Shown in pieces: positions 49,869-58,341 of a stretch of 64,000 nucleotides of DNA. The first letter of the stretch is position 1; each line of letters begins with the position of its first letter. Made by a program: the position numbers and the translations under genes. Below the pieces are notes generated by a model that was not told where the DNA came from, made no database searches, and saw nothing but the letters and a program-made list of their open reading frames with translations. The stretch comes from an uncultured Ruminococcus sp. (lineage in GTDB: Bacteria; Bacillota; Clostridia; Oscillospirales; Ruminococcaceae), in assembly GCA_937910385.1 (NCBI GenBank), contig CALEPT010000188.1:8000-71999 (forward strand). Reading direction: 5' to 3'.

Positions 49869-51320
49869 TTATCCTTTCTTCTCCGGACCCTTTTCCGGTA
49901 TCTGTACCAGAAATTCCGTATATTCTCCGTAAACACTCTTCACGACGATATGTCCGCTGTGGAGGTGTACTATCTTTCTTGAGATCGAAAGCCCGAGACC
50001 AAGCCCTGTAGTATCCTTTCCTCTTGAAGAATCGGTCTTATAGAACCGGTTGAATACTTGTTCTATCTCGCTGTTTTTTAATCCCTCGCCTGTATTCTTT
50101 ATACCTATAGTGCATATTCCGTCAGAAGTCTCGAAACGGAACGAGAGCGTACCGTTATCATTTATGAATTTGACGGCATTTTCGATGAGGTTATAGAATA
50201 CCTGCTGCATGAGGTCAGCGTCGGCAACAGCCACTATCCTGCCTTCGCCGAGCCCCTCGACCTCAAGGTTTTTGTCCTCGATCTTCTTCTCGAACATGAG
50301 GACGGTCTGTATGACGAGGTCGGTAAGGTTGGTCTCGCGGAAATTCGGCGACATAGTGCCGGATTCAAACCGCGACATATTGAGCATTGAGCTGATCAGT
50401 ATCTTAAGGCGGTGTATCTCTTTAGAGACGAGGACGAGGTACTCGTTCTGACGTGATTTTGGGATAGTACCGTCAAGTATACCGTCAACAAAGCCGCCGA
50501 CGGTGGTTATGGGGGTCCTCAGTTCATGCGAGACATTGGCGATGAAAGTCTTGCTGACCTCCTCGCTTTTTTCTACATTTGAAGCGAGGGCGTTTACGTG
50601 TTCTGTGATCTCCTTGGGAACTCCGGAAATATTAGTGCTGAGCTTTTCGTCGAAATTGCCCTTTGTGTAAAGCTCGCTTATCCTGAGAAAATCATTTTCA
50701 TAGGCGGCAAATTTACTTATTCTCCGTTTATAGAGCAGATAATAGATATATATGCCGAATCCTGCAAAAATAATATAGAAAGCAGAAATTTTAATGGTAA
50801 AAAGGTTTATCTGGTCGGAATCTGCATAGAACATTGCATACATTCTATGAGATGAAGAAGGGTCTATGCCGTTTTTCAGGAAGAAATCACAGCCATAGAG
50901 TATATGGGGCTGATCCGTTGAAAATCCGCTTGTATCGAAATCGAGATATTCTTTGTCTTTAAGGTCTTTCATAGTGCTTTCGGACAGCTGTTTTACGTCC
51001 TTGGCGTTTTCATCGTATGACTTTGCGGAAAGGATACAGTTTCCGTCCGTATCGTAAATACGTATCGTAAGACCATATTCATCTTCAAGCTCTTTGTGAA
51101 GGAGCTGTGCATCCGGGGAGTTTATTTCCCACGGTTCATGATAGCTGCTTTTGAGAAAGCTTATGAACGTATCTCCTCTTGTTTTGAGTTCGTTCAGCTT
51201 TGTGCGCTTGTATATAGACGAGCTTATCGTGACCATAAGTACGAGAAGCACGGCGGTTATGGATATAAGAATAAATATCGAAAATCGAAAAAGCTTGTAA
51301 TAAGAGCTTTTTTTATTCAA
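49869..51320 (-). CDS. Sensor histidine kinase
   Basis: 483 residues. TTG start at 51320 after GAGGTGATG. Two membrane helices (about 11-33 and 178-198) flank a 145-residue outside sensor domain; a short linker leads to HisKA with FIANVSHELRTPITTVGGF (phospho-His) and the ATPase domain with NLIENAVKFIND and TGLGLGLSISRKI. Partner of the response regulator upstream; signal unknown, but HtrA downstream suggests envelope stress. Confidence 0.93.
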   Translation of the reverse strand: MNKKSSYYKLFRFSIFILISITAVLLVLMVTISSSIYKRTKLNELKTRGDTFISFLKSSYHEPWEINSPDAQLLHKELEDEYGLTIRIYDTDGNCILSAKSYDENAKDVKQLSESTMKDLKDKEYLDFDTSGFSTDQPHILYGCDFFLKNGIDPSSSHRMYAMFYADSDQINLFTIKISAFYIIFAGFGIYIYYLLYKRRISKFAAYENDFLRISELYTKGNFDEKLSTNISGVPKEITEHVNALASNVEKSEEVSKTFIANVSHELRTPITTVGGFVDGILDGTIPKSRQNEYLVLVSKEIHRLKILISSMLNMSRFESGTMSPNFRETNLTDLVIQTVLMFEKKIEDKNLEVEGLGEGRIVAVADADLMQQVFYNLIENAVKFINDNGTLSFRFETSDGICTIGIKNTGEGLKNSEIEQVFNRFYKTDSSRGKDTTGLGLGLSISRKIVHLHSGHIVVKSVYGEYTEFLVQIPEKGPEKKG

Positions 51321-51376
51321 CGCACATCACCTCGCTTATGTAAAACAGGGGACAAAGCGTCCCCTGTCCTACCTGT

Positions 51377-52084
51377 TTATTCTTCCTCGTCAGCCTCGAA
51401 TTTATATCCTACGCCCCATACTGTCTTGAGAGCCCATTTATCGGAAACCCCCTCAAGCTTTTCACGAAGGCGCTTGATGTGAACATCAATAGTACGCGAA
51501 TCGCCATAGTATTCAAACCCCCACACTTCATCAAGCAGCTGGTCGCGCGTATAGACCCTGTTGGGATTTGAAGCGAGATAGTAGAGCAGCTCGAGCTCTT
51601 TAGGCGGAGTATCTATATTCTTTCCGTTCACCTTGAGCTCATAGCTGTCCATATTGACAGAGAGCTTGTCGTAGTGGACCTCTTTTGATTCGGGCTCAGC
51701 GATGCTTGTGCCCACTCTTCTTGTAACTGCATTGATACGCGCGATTACTTCTTTTGCGTCAAAGGGCTTTACGATATAGTCGTCTGCGCCAAGCTCGAGA
51801 CCGATCACCTTGTCGATAGTCTCGCCCTTTGCGGTTATCATGATTATCGGAACATTTGAACTGCGGCGTATCTCACGGCATACCTGCCAGCCGTCCTTAC
51901 CGGGAAGCATTATATCAAGCAGTACCATATCGGGCTTGAGCGCATTGAATTTAACAACTGCCTCTTCACCGTCGTGTGAAAGAATAACGCTGTAGCCGTC
52001 TTTTTCAAGATAAAGCCGGAGAAGATCGCATATATTCTTGTCGTCATCGACGATCAGGACTTTTAAGCTTTTTTCGGTTGCCAT
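51377..52084 (-). CDS. OmpR-family response regulator
   Basis: 235 residues. Receiver with DDD at 13-15, phospho-acceptor Asp57 in DMVLLDIMLPGKDG and KPF motif in DDYIVKPFDAKE; C-terminal winged helix with VYTRDQLLDEVWGFEYYGDSRTIDVHIKRL. First gene of the RR-HK-HtrA operon and probably its own regulator. Confidence 0.95.
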   Translation of the reverse strand: MATEKSLKVLIVDDDKNICDLLRLYLEKDGYSVILSHDGEEAVVKFNALKPDMVLLDIMLPGKDGWQVCREIRRSSNVPIIMITAKGETIDKVIGLELGADDYIVKPFDAKEVIARINAVTRRVGTSIAEPESKEVHYDKLSVNMDSYELKVNGKNIDTPPKELELLYYLASNPNRVYTRDQLLDEVWGFEYYGDSRTIDVHIKRLREKLEGVSDKWALKTVWGVGYKFEADEEE

Positions 52085-52128
52085 GATTTTAAATACCCTC
52101 TTTCTTTGATAGTCGTGTACTTAAAGAT

Positions 52129-52157
52129 ATTATAACATATTATCATGAAAAAATCAA
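52129..52157 (-). promoter_or_regulatory. Promoter of the RR-HK-HtrA operon
   Basis: Minus strand TTGATT (52152-52157), 17-base spacer ending ATATGT (extended -10), TATAAT (52129-52134). The same ATATGTTATAAT core appears in the S10, nadB and pssA promoters. Confidence 0.8.
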
Positions 52158-52217
52158 CCTGCGCGGAGAGAAATTTCCAGTTTTTTTATCTTTGACGCGA
52201 AGACGGCAGCGCGGTGA

Positions 52218-52328
52218 CTCCCTGCAGTTAAGCTGTGTACCAAATCTTTGATTTGGCTTTCACAGCTATATGCATAGCTGCAGGGAGATGTCCGTAGGAC
52301 AGAAGGTCGCGGGTCCTGTTGGGACATC
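52218..52328. repeat. Nested stem-loop element between trpB2 and the response regulator
   Basis: Outer stem CTCCCTGCAG / CTGCAGGGAG (52218-52287) encloses AGCTGTG/CACAGCT and CCAAATC-ttt-GATTTGG; a second domain pairs GATGTCC with GGACATC and AGGAC with GTCCT (52287-52328). It fills the centre of a 371-base gap; the rest of the gap shows only the promoter at 52129-52157. Confidence 0.65.
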
Positions 52329-52455
52329 GCGCTTATAACACATTATCAGAAATAATTCAAGGGGAACAGGATAAAAATTCCTCATTTATTACGATACAGC
52401 CGCCGAAGCTCATCGCCAAAATCTCCCCACTCTTTGTGAATGGGGAGATCATATA

Positions 52456-53835
52456 TCAGTCTATCTGGGGAAGTGTAGAAAACGAAGCCTTAAGCTCATC
52501 ATCAGTGGGGATATAGTCGCTCATTTTGCCGTCGTTGTAAGCTGCATAAGCATACATATCGAAATAACCGGTACCTGTGAGACCGAAGAGAATGGTCTTT
52601 TCTTCGCCTGTTTCCTTACACTTGAGAGCTTCGTCGATAGCTGCCTTTATAGCGTGGCTGCTTTCGGGAGCCGGGAGGATACCTTCTGTTCTTGCAAACT
52701 GGGTTGCAGCCTTGAATACCTCGGTCTGCTCAACTGCGCGTGCCTCCATGAGTCCCTGATCGTAGAGCTCGGAGAGTACAGCACTCATACCGTGATATCT
52801 CAGACCGCCTGCGTGGTTGGGCGAGGGCATGAAGCCGCTGCCGAGGGTGTACATCTTCTGGAGTGGACAAACCTTGCCTGTATCACAGAAGTCATAAGCG
52901 TATACGCCTCTTGTGAAGCTCGGGCATGAAGCGGGCTCAACGGCGATTATCTGATAATCAGCTTCTCCGCGGAGCTTTTCGCCCATGAACGGCGAGATAA
53001 GTCCGCCGAGGTTGGAGCCGCCGCCTGCACAGCCTATGATGATATCGGGCTTGATACCGTATTTATCAAGAGCTATCTTGGATTCCATACCGATAACCGA
53101 CTGGTGGAGAAGTACCTGTGAAAGGACGCTTCCGAGGACATAGCGGTAGCCCTCTGATGAAACTGCTGATTCAACTGCCTCGGATATAGCGCAGCCGAGA
53201 CTTCCGTTGGTATCGGGGAACTCAGCCAGTATCTTTCTGCCTACTTCTGTAGTATCAGAGGGCGAGGGAGTAACGGAAGCACCGTAAGTTCTCATTACCT
53301 CGCGGCGGAAGGGCTTCTGCTCATAAGACACCTTTACCATGTATACCTTGCAGTCGAGGTCAAAGTATGAGCAAGCCATTGAGAGCGCTGTGCCCCACTG
53401 ACCGGCACCGGTCTCGGTAGTAACGCCTTTGAGTCCCTGCTTCTTAGCATAATAAGCCTGAGCGATAGCCGAGTTGAGCTTATGGCTTCCGCTGGTGTTG
53501 TTGCCCTCGAACTTGTAGTATATCTTAGCCGGAGTTCCGAGCTTCTTTTCAAGGCAGTATGCTCTTACGAGCGGGGAGGGACGGTACATTTTGTAGAACT
53601 GCTGTATCTCATCGGGGATATCGATGAAGCGGTCTGTCTCATTGAGCTCCTGAGCTACGAGCTCGTCGCAGAAAACAGCAGACAGTTCCTGAGCAGTGCA
53701 GGGCTTGCCTGTGCCGGGATTGAGGAGCGGAGCGGGCTTTTTTTTCATATCACCGCGGACGTTATACCACTGTGTTGGCATTTCATTTTCTTCGAGATAG
53801 ATTTTGTAAGGTATCTTTTCGTTTGACATAAGCAT
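52456..53835 (-). CDS. TrpB2-type tryptophan synthase beta-like PLP enzyme
   Basis: 459 residues, the longer TrpB2 form. The PLP lysine is in NTSGSHKLNSAIAQAYYAK and the phosphate loop in IIGCAGGGSNLGGLI; TGAGQWGTALSMACSYFDLD is typical of TrpB. TrpB2 makes tryptophan from indole and serine without a tight TrpA partner, and no trpA is nearby, so indole salvage is the likely role. AAAGGA precedes the start; an ATG two codons later is an equal candidate. Confidence 0.92.
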   Translation of the reverse strand: MLMSNEKIPYKIYLEENEMPTQWYNVRGDMKKKPAPLLNPGTGKPCTAQELSAVFCDELVAQELNETDRFIDIPDEIQQFYKMYRPSPLVRAYCLEKKLGTPAKIYYKFEGNNTSGSHKLNSAIAQAYYAKKQGLKGVTTETGAGQWGTALSMACSYFDLDCKVYMVKVSYEQKPFRREVMRTYGASVTPSPSDTTEVGRKILAEFPDTNGSLGCAISEAVESAVSSEGYRYVLGSVLSQVLLHQSVIGMESKIALDKYGIKPDIIIGCAGGGSNLGGLISPFMGEKLRGEADYQIIAVEPASCPSFTRGVYAYDFCDTGKVCPLQKMYTLGSGFMPSPNHAGGLRYHGMSAVLSELYDQGLMEARAVEQTEVFKAATQFARTEGILPAPESSHAIKAAIDEALKCKETGEEKTILFGLTGTGYFDMYAYAAYNDGKMSDYIPTDDELKASFSTLPQID

Positions 53836-53909
53836 TTATTCCTTTCGTGCCTGCGTTTTGCAGGTTATTTTTTAGATATCAGGGCGCGGAGCCCGTGCCG
53901 CCGTTTTCG

Positions 53910-53983
53910 CGGTATAAGCAGAACAAAACAGAAATTCATCTCCGCGCCTGATGCTATTTCTGCGATTATATGCTACAAGCGAG
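53910..53983 (+). repeat. R2 repeat, degenerate copy
   Basis: GAAATTCATCTCCGCGCCTG, ATTTCTGCGATTATATGCTA and CAAGCGAGG align with the intact copies, but the -10 has become CTACAA, so the promoter looks dead. Confidence 0.6.
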
Positions 53984-54048
53984 GTGTGGCGTTAAAGAAA
54001 TGAAAAAACGAAATTTTTCTCTGCGTTTCATTGCTTTTTAAAGCATAA

Positions 54049-54289
54049 TATGATATAATGAATGCAGAGCATTCATTATAATTGATCAAAATGCCCTTGC
54101 AGATACGTGCTGTTCCACAGCACTCCCTGCAATCGGGCAATTATATCATAACGCTGCGCTTTTATGATATAATGAATGCAGAGCATTCATTATAATTGAT
54201 CAAAACGCCCTTGCGGATACGTGCTGTTCCACAGCACTCCCTGCAAATCGGGCAATTATATCATAACGCTGCGCTTTTATGATATAATG
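54049..54289. repeat. R5: 114-bp unit in tandem (two full copies and a partial third)
   Basis: Units start at 54049, 54163 and 54278 with TATGATATAATG. Each contains ATAATGAATGC-aga-GCATTCATTAT, GTGCTG-ttcca-CAGCAC and, across the unit boundary, TTATATCATAA/TTATGATATAA hairpins. The two copies differ at only a few positions, so the duplication is recent or kept uniform. Confidence 0.9.
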
Positions 54290-54310
54290 TTAATGTTCGT
54301 TAGCTAACGG

Positions 54311-55030
54311 CTACTTAATGATATCACTGCGGTATTTGGCGCGGGTGCGGGCAATGCTCTCTTCGCTGCGCTTGATGAGGTTCAGCAGCGATGACGAGTA
54401 TTGTGCATAGTCCTTTTGCAGTGTGGCGGTCGTGATGTAGAGTGTATCAAAATTATCTACGCAGTCGTTTCCGTCAATAGGAATGCCGCTCGAGGCAGCC
54501 TTTATGTTGGCTTCGCTCATTGAGACCATCGCATTGGCGCTGTCATTGGCTATGACCTTGGGTATACGGAAAAGCTTCTGATCGTTATGAGGATTCGCAT
54601 TGTAAACGATACGGAAAAGCTTATACACCGTAAGCATAAGATAAGAGGAAACTTCCTTTATAAGCGTTATACTGTTTGCTTTCTGGGCAAGGCTGAAAAG
54701 CAGACTTATTGAGTTGTTTACTATTCTGCGGTTGAAGTTGATTATTTCGGGGGAGGGCATTTTGAGGGTATTATTTCCGTCGTCATCGGGAATATCCTCG
54801 ATGGATATTGTTTTTCCTTCCGGCTCTGGAGTTCTGCCGAGGAGATAGTCGCAGGAAACATTGTAATAGTCGGCGATCTTTACGAGAAAGTTGAGACCGC
54901 ATTCACGGATGCCTTTTTCATAGTGCGAGAGCAGAGCCTGTGAGATACCGAGGTCGGTAGCAGCCTGCTTCTGGCTTATGTGGCGTTCCTTTCTCTGAAG
55001 AGTGATGATCCTTGCAAAATCGGAATTCAT
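54311..55030 (-). CDS. XRE-family transcriptional regulator
   Basis: 239 residues. Residues 5-65 are a Cro/CI helix-turn-helix (ISQKQAATDLGISQALLSHY then NVSCDYLLGRTPEPEG). The remaining 165 residues are helical and not recognised. AGGAGG precedes the ATG. Divergent from the histidine phosphatase gene, with a promoter and palindrome in between that could be its own operator. Confidence 0.88.
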   Translation of the reverse strand: MNSDFARIITLQRKERHISQKQAATDLGISQALLSHYEKGIRECGLNFLVKIADYYNVSCDYLLGRTPEPEGKTISIEDIPDDDGNNTLKMPSPEIINFNRRIVNNSISLLFSLAQKANSITLIKEVSSYLMLTVYKLFRIVYNANPHNDQKLFRIPKVIANDSANAMVSMSEANIKAASSGIPIDGNDCVDNFDTLYITTATLQKDYAQYSSSLLNLIKRSEESIARTRAKYRSDIIK

Positions 55031-55087
55031 TGAGTTTTCCTCCTATGACAAATAATAGTACATATCAAACAAATAGTGTATATTTAT

Positions 55088-55116
55088 ATTATAATACAAA
55101 ATGTATAATTTGTAAA
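55088..55116 (-). promoter_or_regulatory. Promoter and possible operator of the XRE gene
   Basis: Minus strand TTTACA (55111-55116), 17-base spacer, TATAAT (55088-55093). The spacer holds an imperfect palindrome ACAAA-N8-TTTGT (55096-55113), well placed for autorepression. Confidence 0.6.
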
Positions 55117-55232
55117 TATGGTGAAATATGAAATAATCATGAATTAAAATGGGCGAATTTCGTAACTTTTACTAACAGTTAAAATTTTCCTGAGATATTT
55201 TGTGCATCATCAACAAAACCGGAGGTTTGAAA

Positions 55233-55880
55233 ATGAAAGGATACAGATTAAGTATACTTCGTCACGGTATGACTGAGGCCAATGAAAAAGGGGTCTACAT
55301 CGGAAGGACGGATACTCCGCTTTCCTCAAAGGGCGCGGCGGAGCTCGCTTCAAAGATGGACGAGCTCGATTATCCCACCGTCCATAGGGTATATTCCTCT
55401 CCATTGAAAAGATGTACCGAGACCGCTGAGATACTTTTCCCCTATACTCAGCTGTGTACCGTTGATGACCTCAAGGAGCTTGATCTTGGGCAGTTTGAGA
55501 ACAAGAGCGTTGACGAGCTCATAGCGCGCGATGATTACAAGCAGTGGCTCAAGGGAGGGAAAGAGGCTCGCCCTCCGCATGGCGAGAGCCTCGAGGAGCT
55601 GACAGCCCGCACCTACAAGGCGCTGCATGAGATCATCATGGATATGATGAATGACGGTCTTACTCATTGTGCTGTAATCACGCACGGAGGCGTTATATCA
55701 AATATGCTCTCGTGCTATGGCTTGCCGAAATATGATCCGAGTGCTCTTTCGGCGGAATTCGGAGAGGGCTTTGACGCTATAGCGACAGCGCAGATGTGGT
55801 TGAATTCTCAGGCGGTGGAGATACTCGGCCGATGTCCATATGAAAAGATACAGAATCCGGACGATTTCTACACCTATTGA
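55233..55880 (+). CDS. Histidine phosphatase family protein
   Basis: 215 residues from the ATG at 55233, which has GGAGGT upstream; an upstream in-frame start would lie before it. LSILRHGMTEANEKGVYIGR supplies the phospho-histidine motif RHG, VYSSPLKRCTETAEIL the arginines and CAVITHGGVISN the second histidine. Substrate unknown; family includes phosphoglycerate mutases and alpha-ribazole phosphatase. Confidence 0.88.
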   Translation: MKGYRLSILRHGMTEANEKGVYIGRTDTPLSSKGAAELASKMDELDYPTVHRVYSSPLKRCTETAEILFPYTQLCTVDDLKELDLGQFENKSVDELIARDDYKQWLKGGKEARPPHGESLEELTARTYKALHEIIMDMMNDGLTHCAVITHGGVISNMLSCYGLPKYDPSALSAEFGEGFDAIATAQMWLNSQAVEILGRCPYEKIQNPDDFYTY

Positions 55881-55965
55881 GGTTTTAAGCGTGGGGTCTC
55901 GCTCAGACGATACCATACCGATACATCACACCTAAAAACTAAAAAAGTATAATTGGCGGATTTTT

Positions 55966-56009
55966 CCTCATAATATCAGTAATTATCAAAAGGAGCTGAT
56001 ATTATGAGG
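55966..56009 (+). promoter_or_regulatory. Hairpin enclosing RBS and start codon of the membrane protein gene
   Basis: Perfect 14-bp inverted repeat CCTCATAATATCAG (55966-55979) and CTGATATTATGAGG (55996-56009). The AAAGGAG site lies in the 16-base loop and the ATG (56004-56006) in the 3' arm. Confidence 0.85.
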
Positions 56010-56903
56010 GCAAGTGAGCTTATCCGCTATTCACGCGGATTTCTCAAGGGAAGACTTTCCGCGACTGCGGCAATATGTGTATTTCCTCTGTTCGCGGAGC
56101 TTTTCTTCCGTTTTGCAGAGGCAGCGGTGTACAGTCTTTTGCTGTATTTCGGTGAAATGCAGCCGGTTGCGCTTTTTCGGGCAGAAAGCCGCATACAGCT
56201 TGCGGTAATGCTGCTGTGCACGATTTTCAGGTGGATCACGGTATATCCGCTTGGATATGCAGCAGCGTTCCGACTTTGCACTATCTGCACGGACGATGGC
56301 AAAAGACGCAAGGTCCGTTTTTCAAGAGTTCTTATGAACAGACGCAGCTATAAGCGCTCGCTTGCGGCGGCTCTGTGGTCGAAGCTCGTGGGCTGCGCTG
56401 CATTGTTACCCGCCGTATTTTTTGGAGTTACGGCGTATTCGCTCATAAACAGCTCGCTTGATGCAAACGGCGTTTTCATGGCGGTCCATGCGATAGTGCT
56501 GACCGCAGTTTCGGCGGCGATATGGATATCGTGCAGGCTGAGTCTTTCCGCCATACCGTATCTGCTTGTGAAATTCCCGAAAAAAAGTCCGCTGAGGACT
56601 GTTTTGTATTCGCTGAGATTCATGAGCGGACGCAGAGGAGTTATAGTCAGGATTGGAGCTATGTGTCTGCCTTTGAGTCTGACTGTCGTAGGGATACCCG
56701 CTGCCGTGACAAGATTCAAGGCAGCGTATGCCCTTGCTATAGATATTTTTATACGGGAGGACGAATACGCTGCCCGAAAGCAAAAGGAGGAGGCCGCCGT
56801 TGAAAGAGATAAGACTGACAGTGGATACGCAGGCGCCTCTGCCGCTGAAAAGCTTTCTCACAGGAAAAAAAGGCGTCTCAAAGAGAATGCTGGCAAGACT
56901 TAA
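56004..56903 (+). CDS. Polytopic membrane protein of unknown function
   Basis: 299 residues, not recognised. About five hydrophobic helices (near residues 20-50, 68-90, 120-145, 158-180 and 210-235) and a long charged C-terminal tail (ARKQKEEAAVERDKTDSGYA, then SHRKKRRLKENAGKT). The last 104 bases overlap the rluA start in another frame, so the tail is encoded over the S4 domain of rluA. Start codon inside a perfect hairpin, which suggests controlled translation. Confidence 0.75.
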   Translation: MRASELIRYSRGFLKGRLSATAAICVFPLFAELFFRFAEAAVYSLLLYFGEMQPVALFRAESRIQLAVMLLCTIFRWITVYPLGYAAAFRLCTICTDDGKRRKVRFSRVLMNRRSYKRSLAAALWSKLVGCAALLPAVFFGVTAYSLINSSLDANGVFMAVHAIVLTAVSAAIWISCRLSLSAIPYLLVKFPKKSPLRTVLYSLRFMSGRRGVIVRIGAMCLPLSLTVVGIPAAVTRFKAAYALAIDIFIREDEYAARKQKEEAAVERDKTDSGYAGASAAEKLSHRKKRRLKENAGKT

Positions 56904-57642
56904 ACGCATTGACGGCGGTATCACGCGCGGCGGAGCTCCGCTGCGCGCTGTGGATATGGTCCTTCCCGGCGACGAGATAGTTCTGCGCCTGAGCGATACG
57001 AGCTTTCTTGATGCGAATCCCGACCTGAATGTACCCGTTGTCTTTGAAAACGAGAGACTTGTGGTTTTCGACAAGCCCGCGGGAATGCCCGTCCACCCGT
57101 CGATACATCATCAGGGAGATACACTTGGCAATTTCTTTGCTTTCCTCTATCCGGATCTGACATTTCGCCCCGTGAGCCGTCTCGACAGAGATACCTCAGG
57201 GCTGTGTATCATCGCAAAGGACGCTCATGCGGCAAATCAGCTCCAAGGTAATTGCTCGAAGACCTACCTTGCCGCAGTTCACGGAGAGATACCCGAGAGC
57301 GGCACTATCAATGCCCCAATCGCACGCGAGCACGAGAGCATTATCCTGCGCTGCGTCCGTGAGGACGGGCGGGCTGCCATTACTCATTACAAGCGGGTGG
57401 CGTTCAATGATGTATATTCGCTTGCGGAGGTTTGTCCTGAGACGGGGCGTACTCATCAGATACGGGTACACTTTGCACATATCGGTCATCCACTCGCGGG
57501 GGACGATATGTACGGAGGACTCCGCACAGATATCTTCCGCCATGCACTGCACTGCGCAGAGATAAGATTTCCGGATCCTATGACCGGAGGGGAGATAACA
57601 GTGCGCTCGCAGCTGCCGAAAGACATCAAAGAATTATTCTAA
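56800..57642 (+). CDS. RluA-family pseudouridine synthase
   Basis: 280 residues. N-terminal S4-like domain (FLTGKKGVSKRMLARLKRID), then the catalytic RPVSRLDRDTSGLCIIAK with the active Asp, SKTYLAAVHG and TGRTHQIRVHFAHIGHPLAG. Modifies uridines in rRNA or tRNA; exact site unknown. TTG start at 56800 behind AGGAGGAGG, within the end of the membrane protein gene. Confidence 0.92.
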   Translation: MKEIRLTVDTQAPLPLKSFLTGKKGVSKRMLARLKRIDGGITRGGAPLRAVDMVLPGDEIVLRLSDTSFLDANPDLNVPVVFENERLVVFDKPAGMPVHPSIHHQGDTLGNFFAFLYPDLTFRPVSRLDRDTSGLCIIAKDAHAANQLQGNCSKTYLAAVHGEIPESGTINAPIAREHESIILRCVREDGRAAITHYKRVAFNDVYSLAEVCPETGRTHQIRVHFAHIGHPLAGDDMYGGLRTDIFRHALHCAEIRFPDPMTGGEITVRSQLPKDIKELF

Positions 57643-57729
57643 TAATGTTATCCTTTTGGCGGGAGTTTGAGGACGGAGTCTTCAATATAGACTCGTCGGA
57701 GACACAATTATTTTACGGAGGTATATAAA

Positions 57730-58203
57730 ATGGAAAGAATTGCAAGCTTTCAGGTAGATCACACAAAATTCGGCGTGGGTATGTACATATCACGCATAGA
57801 CGGAGATATCGTAACTTACGATGTGCGCATGGTAAAGCCAAACGGCGGAGTTTATGTTTCAAACCCGTCGCTTCACACAATAGAACACCTTTTTGCCACA
57901 TACGCCAGAAATTCAGAATACGGCAGCAAGGTCGTATATGTCGGACCTATGGGCTGCCGCACGGGCTTTTACCTGCTTACGAGAGATCTGCCTCATGAAG
58001 ATGCGATAAAGCTCGTCCGCGATGCATACAGCTTCGTTGCTTCATATGACAGCGAGATCCCCGGCTGTACGGTCGAGGAGTGCGGAAACTACCTCGAACA
58101 TGACCTCGAAGCCGCGCGCAAGGACGTTCTTCCGCTTTTGAAAAAGCTTGAGGGATACACCGTGGAAATGCTCAATTATACATGGCATTTTGACCAAAAG
58201 TAA
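57730..58203 (+). CDS. luxS: S-ribosylhomocysteine lyase (autoinducer-2 synthesis)
   Basis: 157 residues. Metal ligands His49 and His53 in SLHTIEHLFATYAR and Cys118 in VEECGNYLEHDLE; catalytic Cys76 in GPMGCRTGFYLL. Splits S-ribosylhomocysteine to homocysteine and DPD, the AI-2 precursor. ACGGAGG site. No pfs or metK neighbour here. Confidence 0.97.
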   Translation: MERIASFQVDHTKFGVGMYISRIDGDIVTYDVRMVKPNGGVYVSNPSLHTIEHLFATYARNSEYGSKVVYVGPMGCRTGFYLLTRDLPHEDAIKLVRDAYSFVASYDSEIPGCTVEECGNYLEHDLEAARKDVLPLLKKLEGYTVEMLNYTWHFDQK

Positions 58204-58266
58204 GCCGGATTTTTTGTGCATACGTACAAAAATTGTACCTGCACGCGAAAAACGACGGTTTTGTCG

Positions 58267-58294
58267 TTGTATTTTCACAGTATGTTGCTATAAT
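58267..58294 (+). promoter_or_regulatory. Probable promoter of the M23 gene
   Basis: TTGTAT (58267-58272), 16-base spacer, TATAAT (58289-58294), about 48 bases before the start. Confidence 0.65.
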
Positions 58295-58341
58295 ATTACA
58301 GTGTAACCACTTTGTAACATTTTATGAAAGGAGCTGTTGTC

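Larger units (their letters stand above)
53836..54310. other. Repeat-filled intergenic region between trpB2 and the XRE gene
   Basis: 475 bases with a degenerate R2 copy (53910-53983) and the R5 tandem duplication (54049-54289). No gene seen. Confidence 0.7.

Noticed and set aside
54049..54289. CRISPR-like direct repeats
   Set aside because: The repeated unit is about 114 bases with no variable spacers and no cas genes nearby; it is a tandem duplication.
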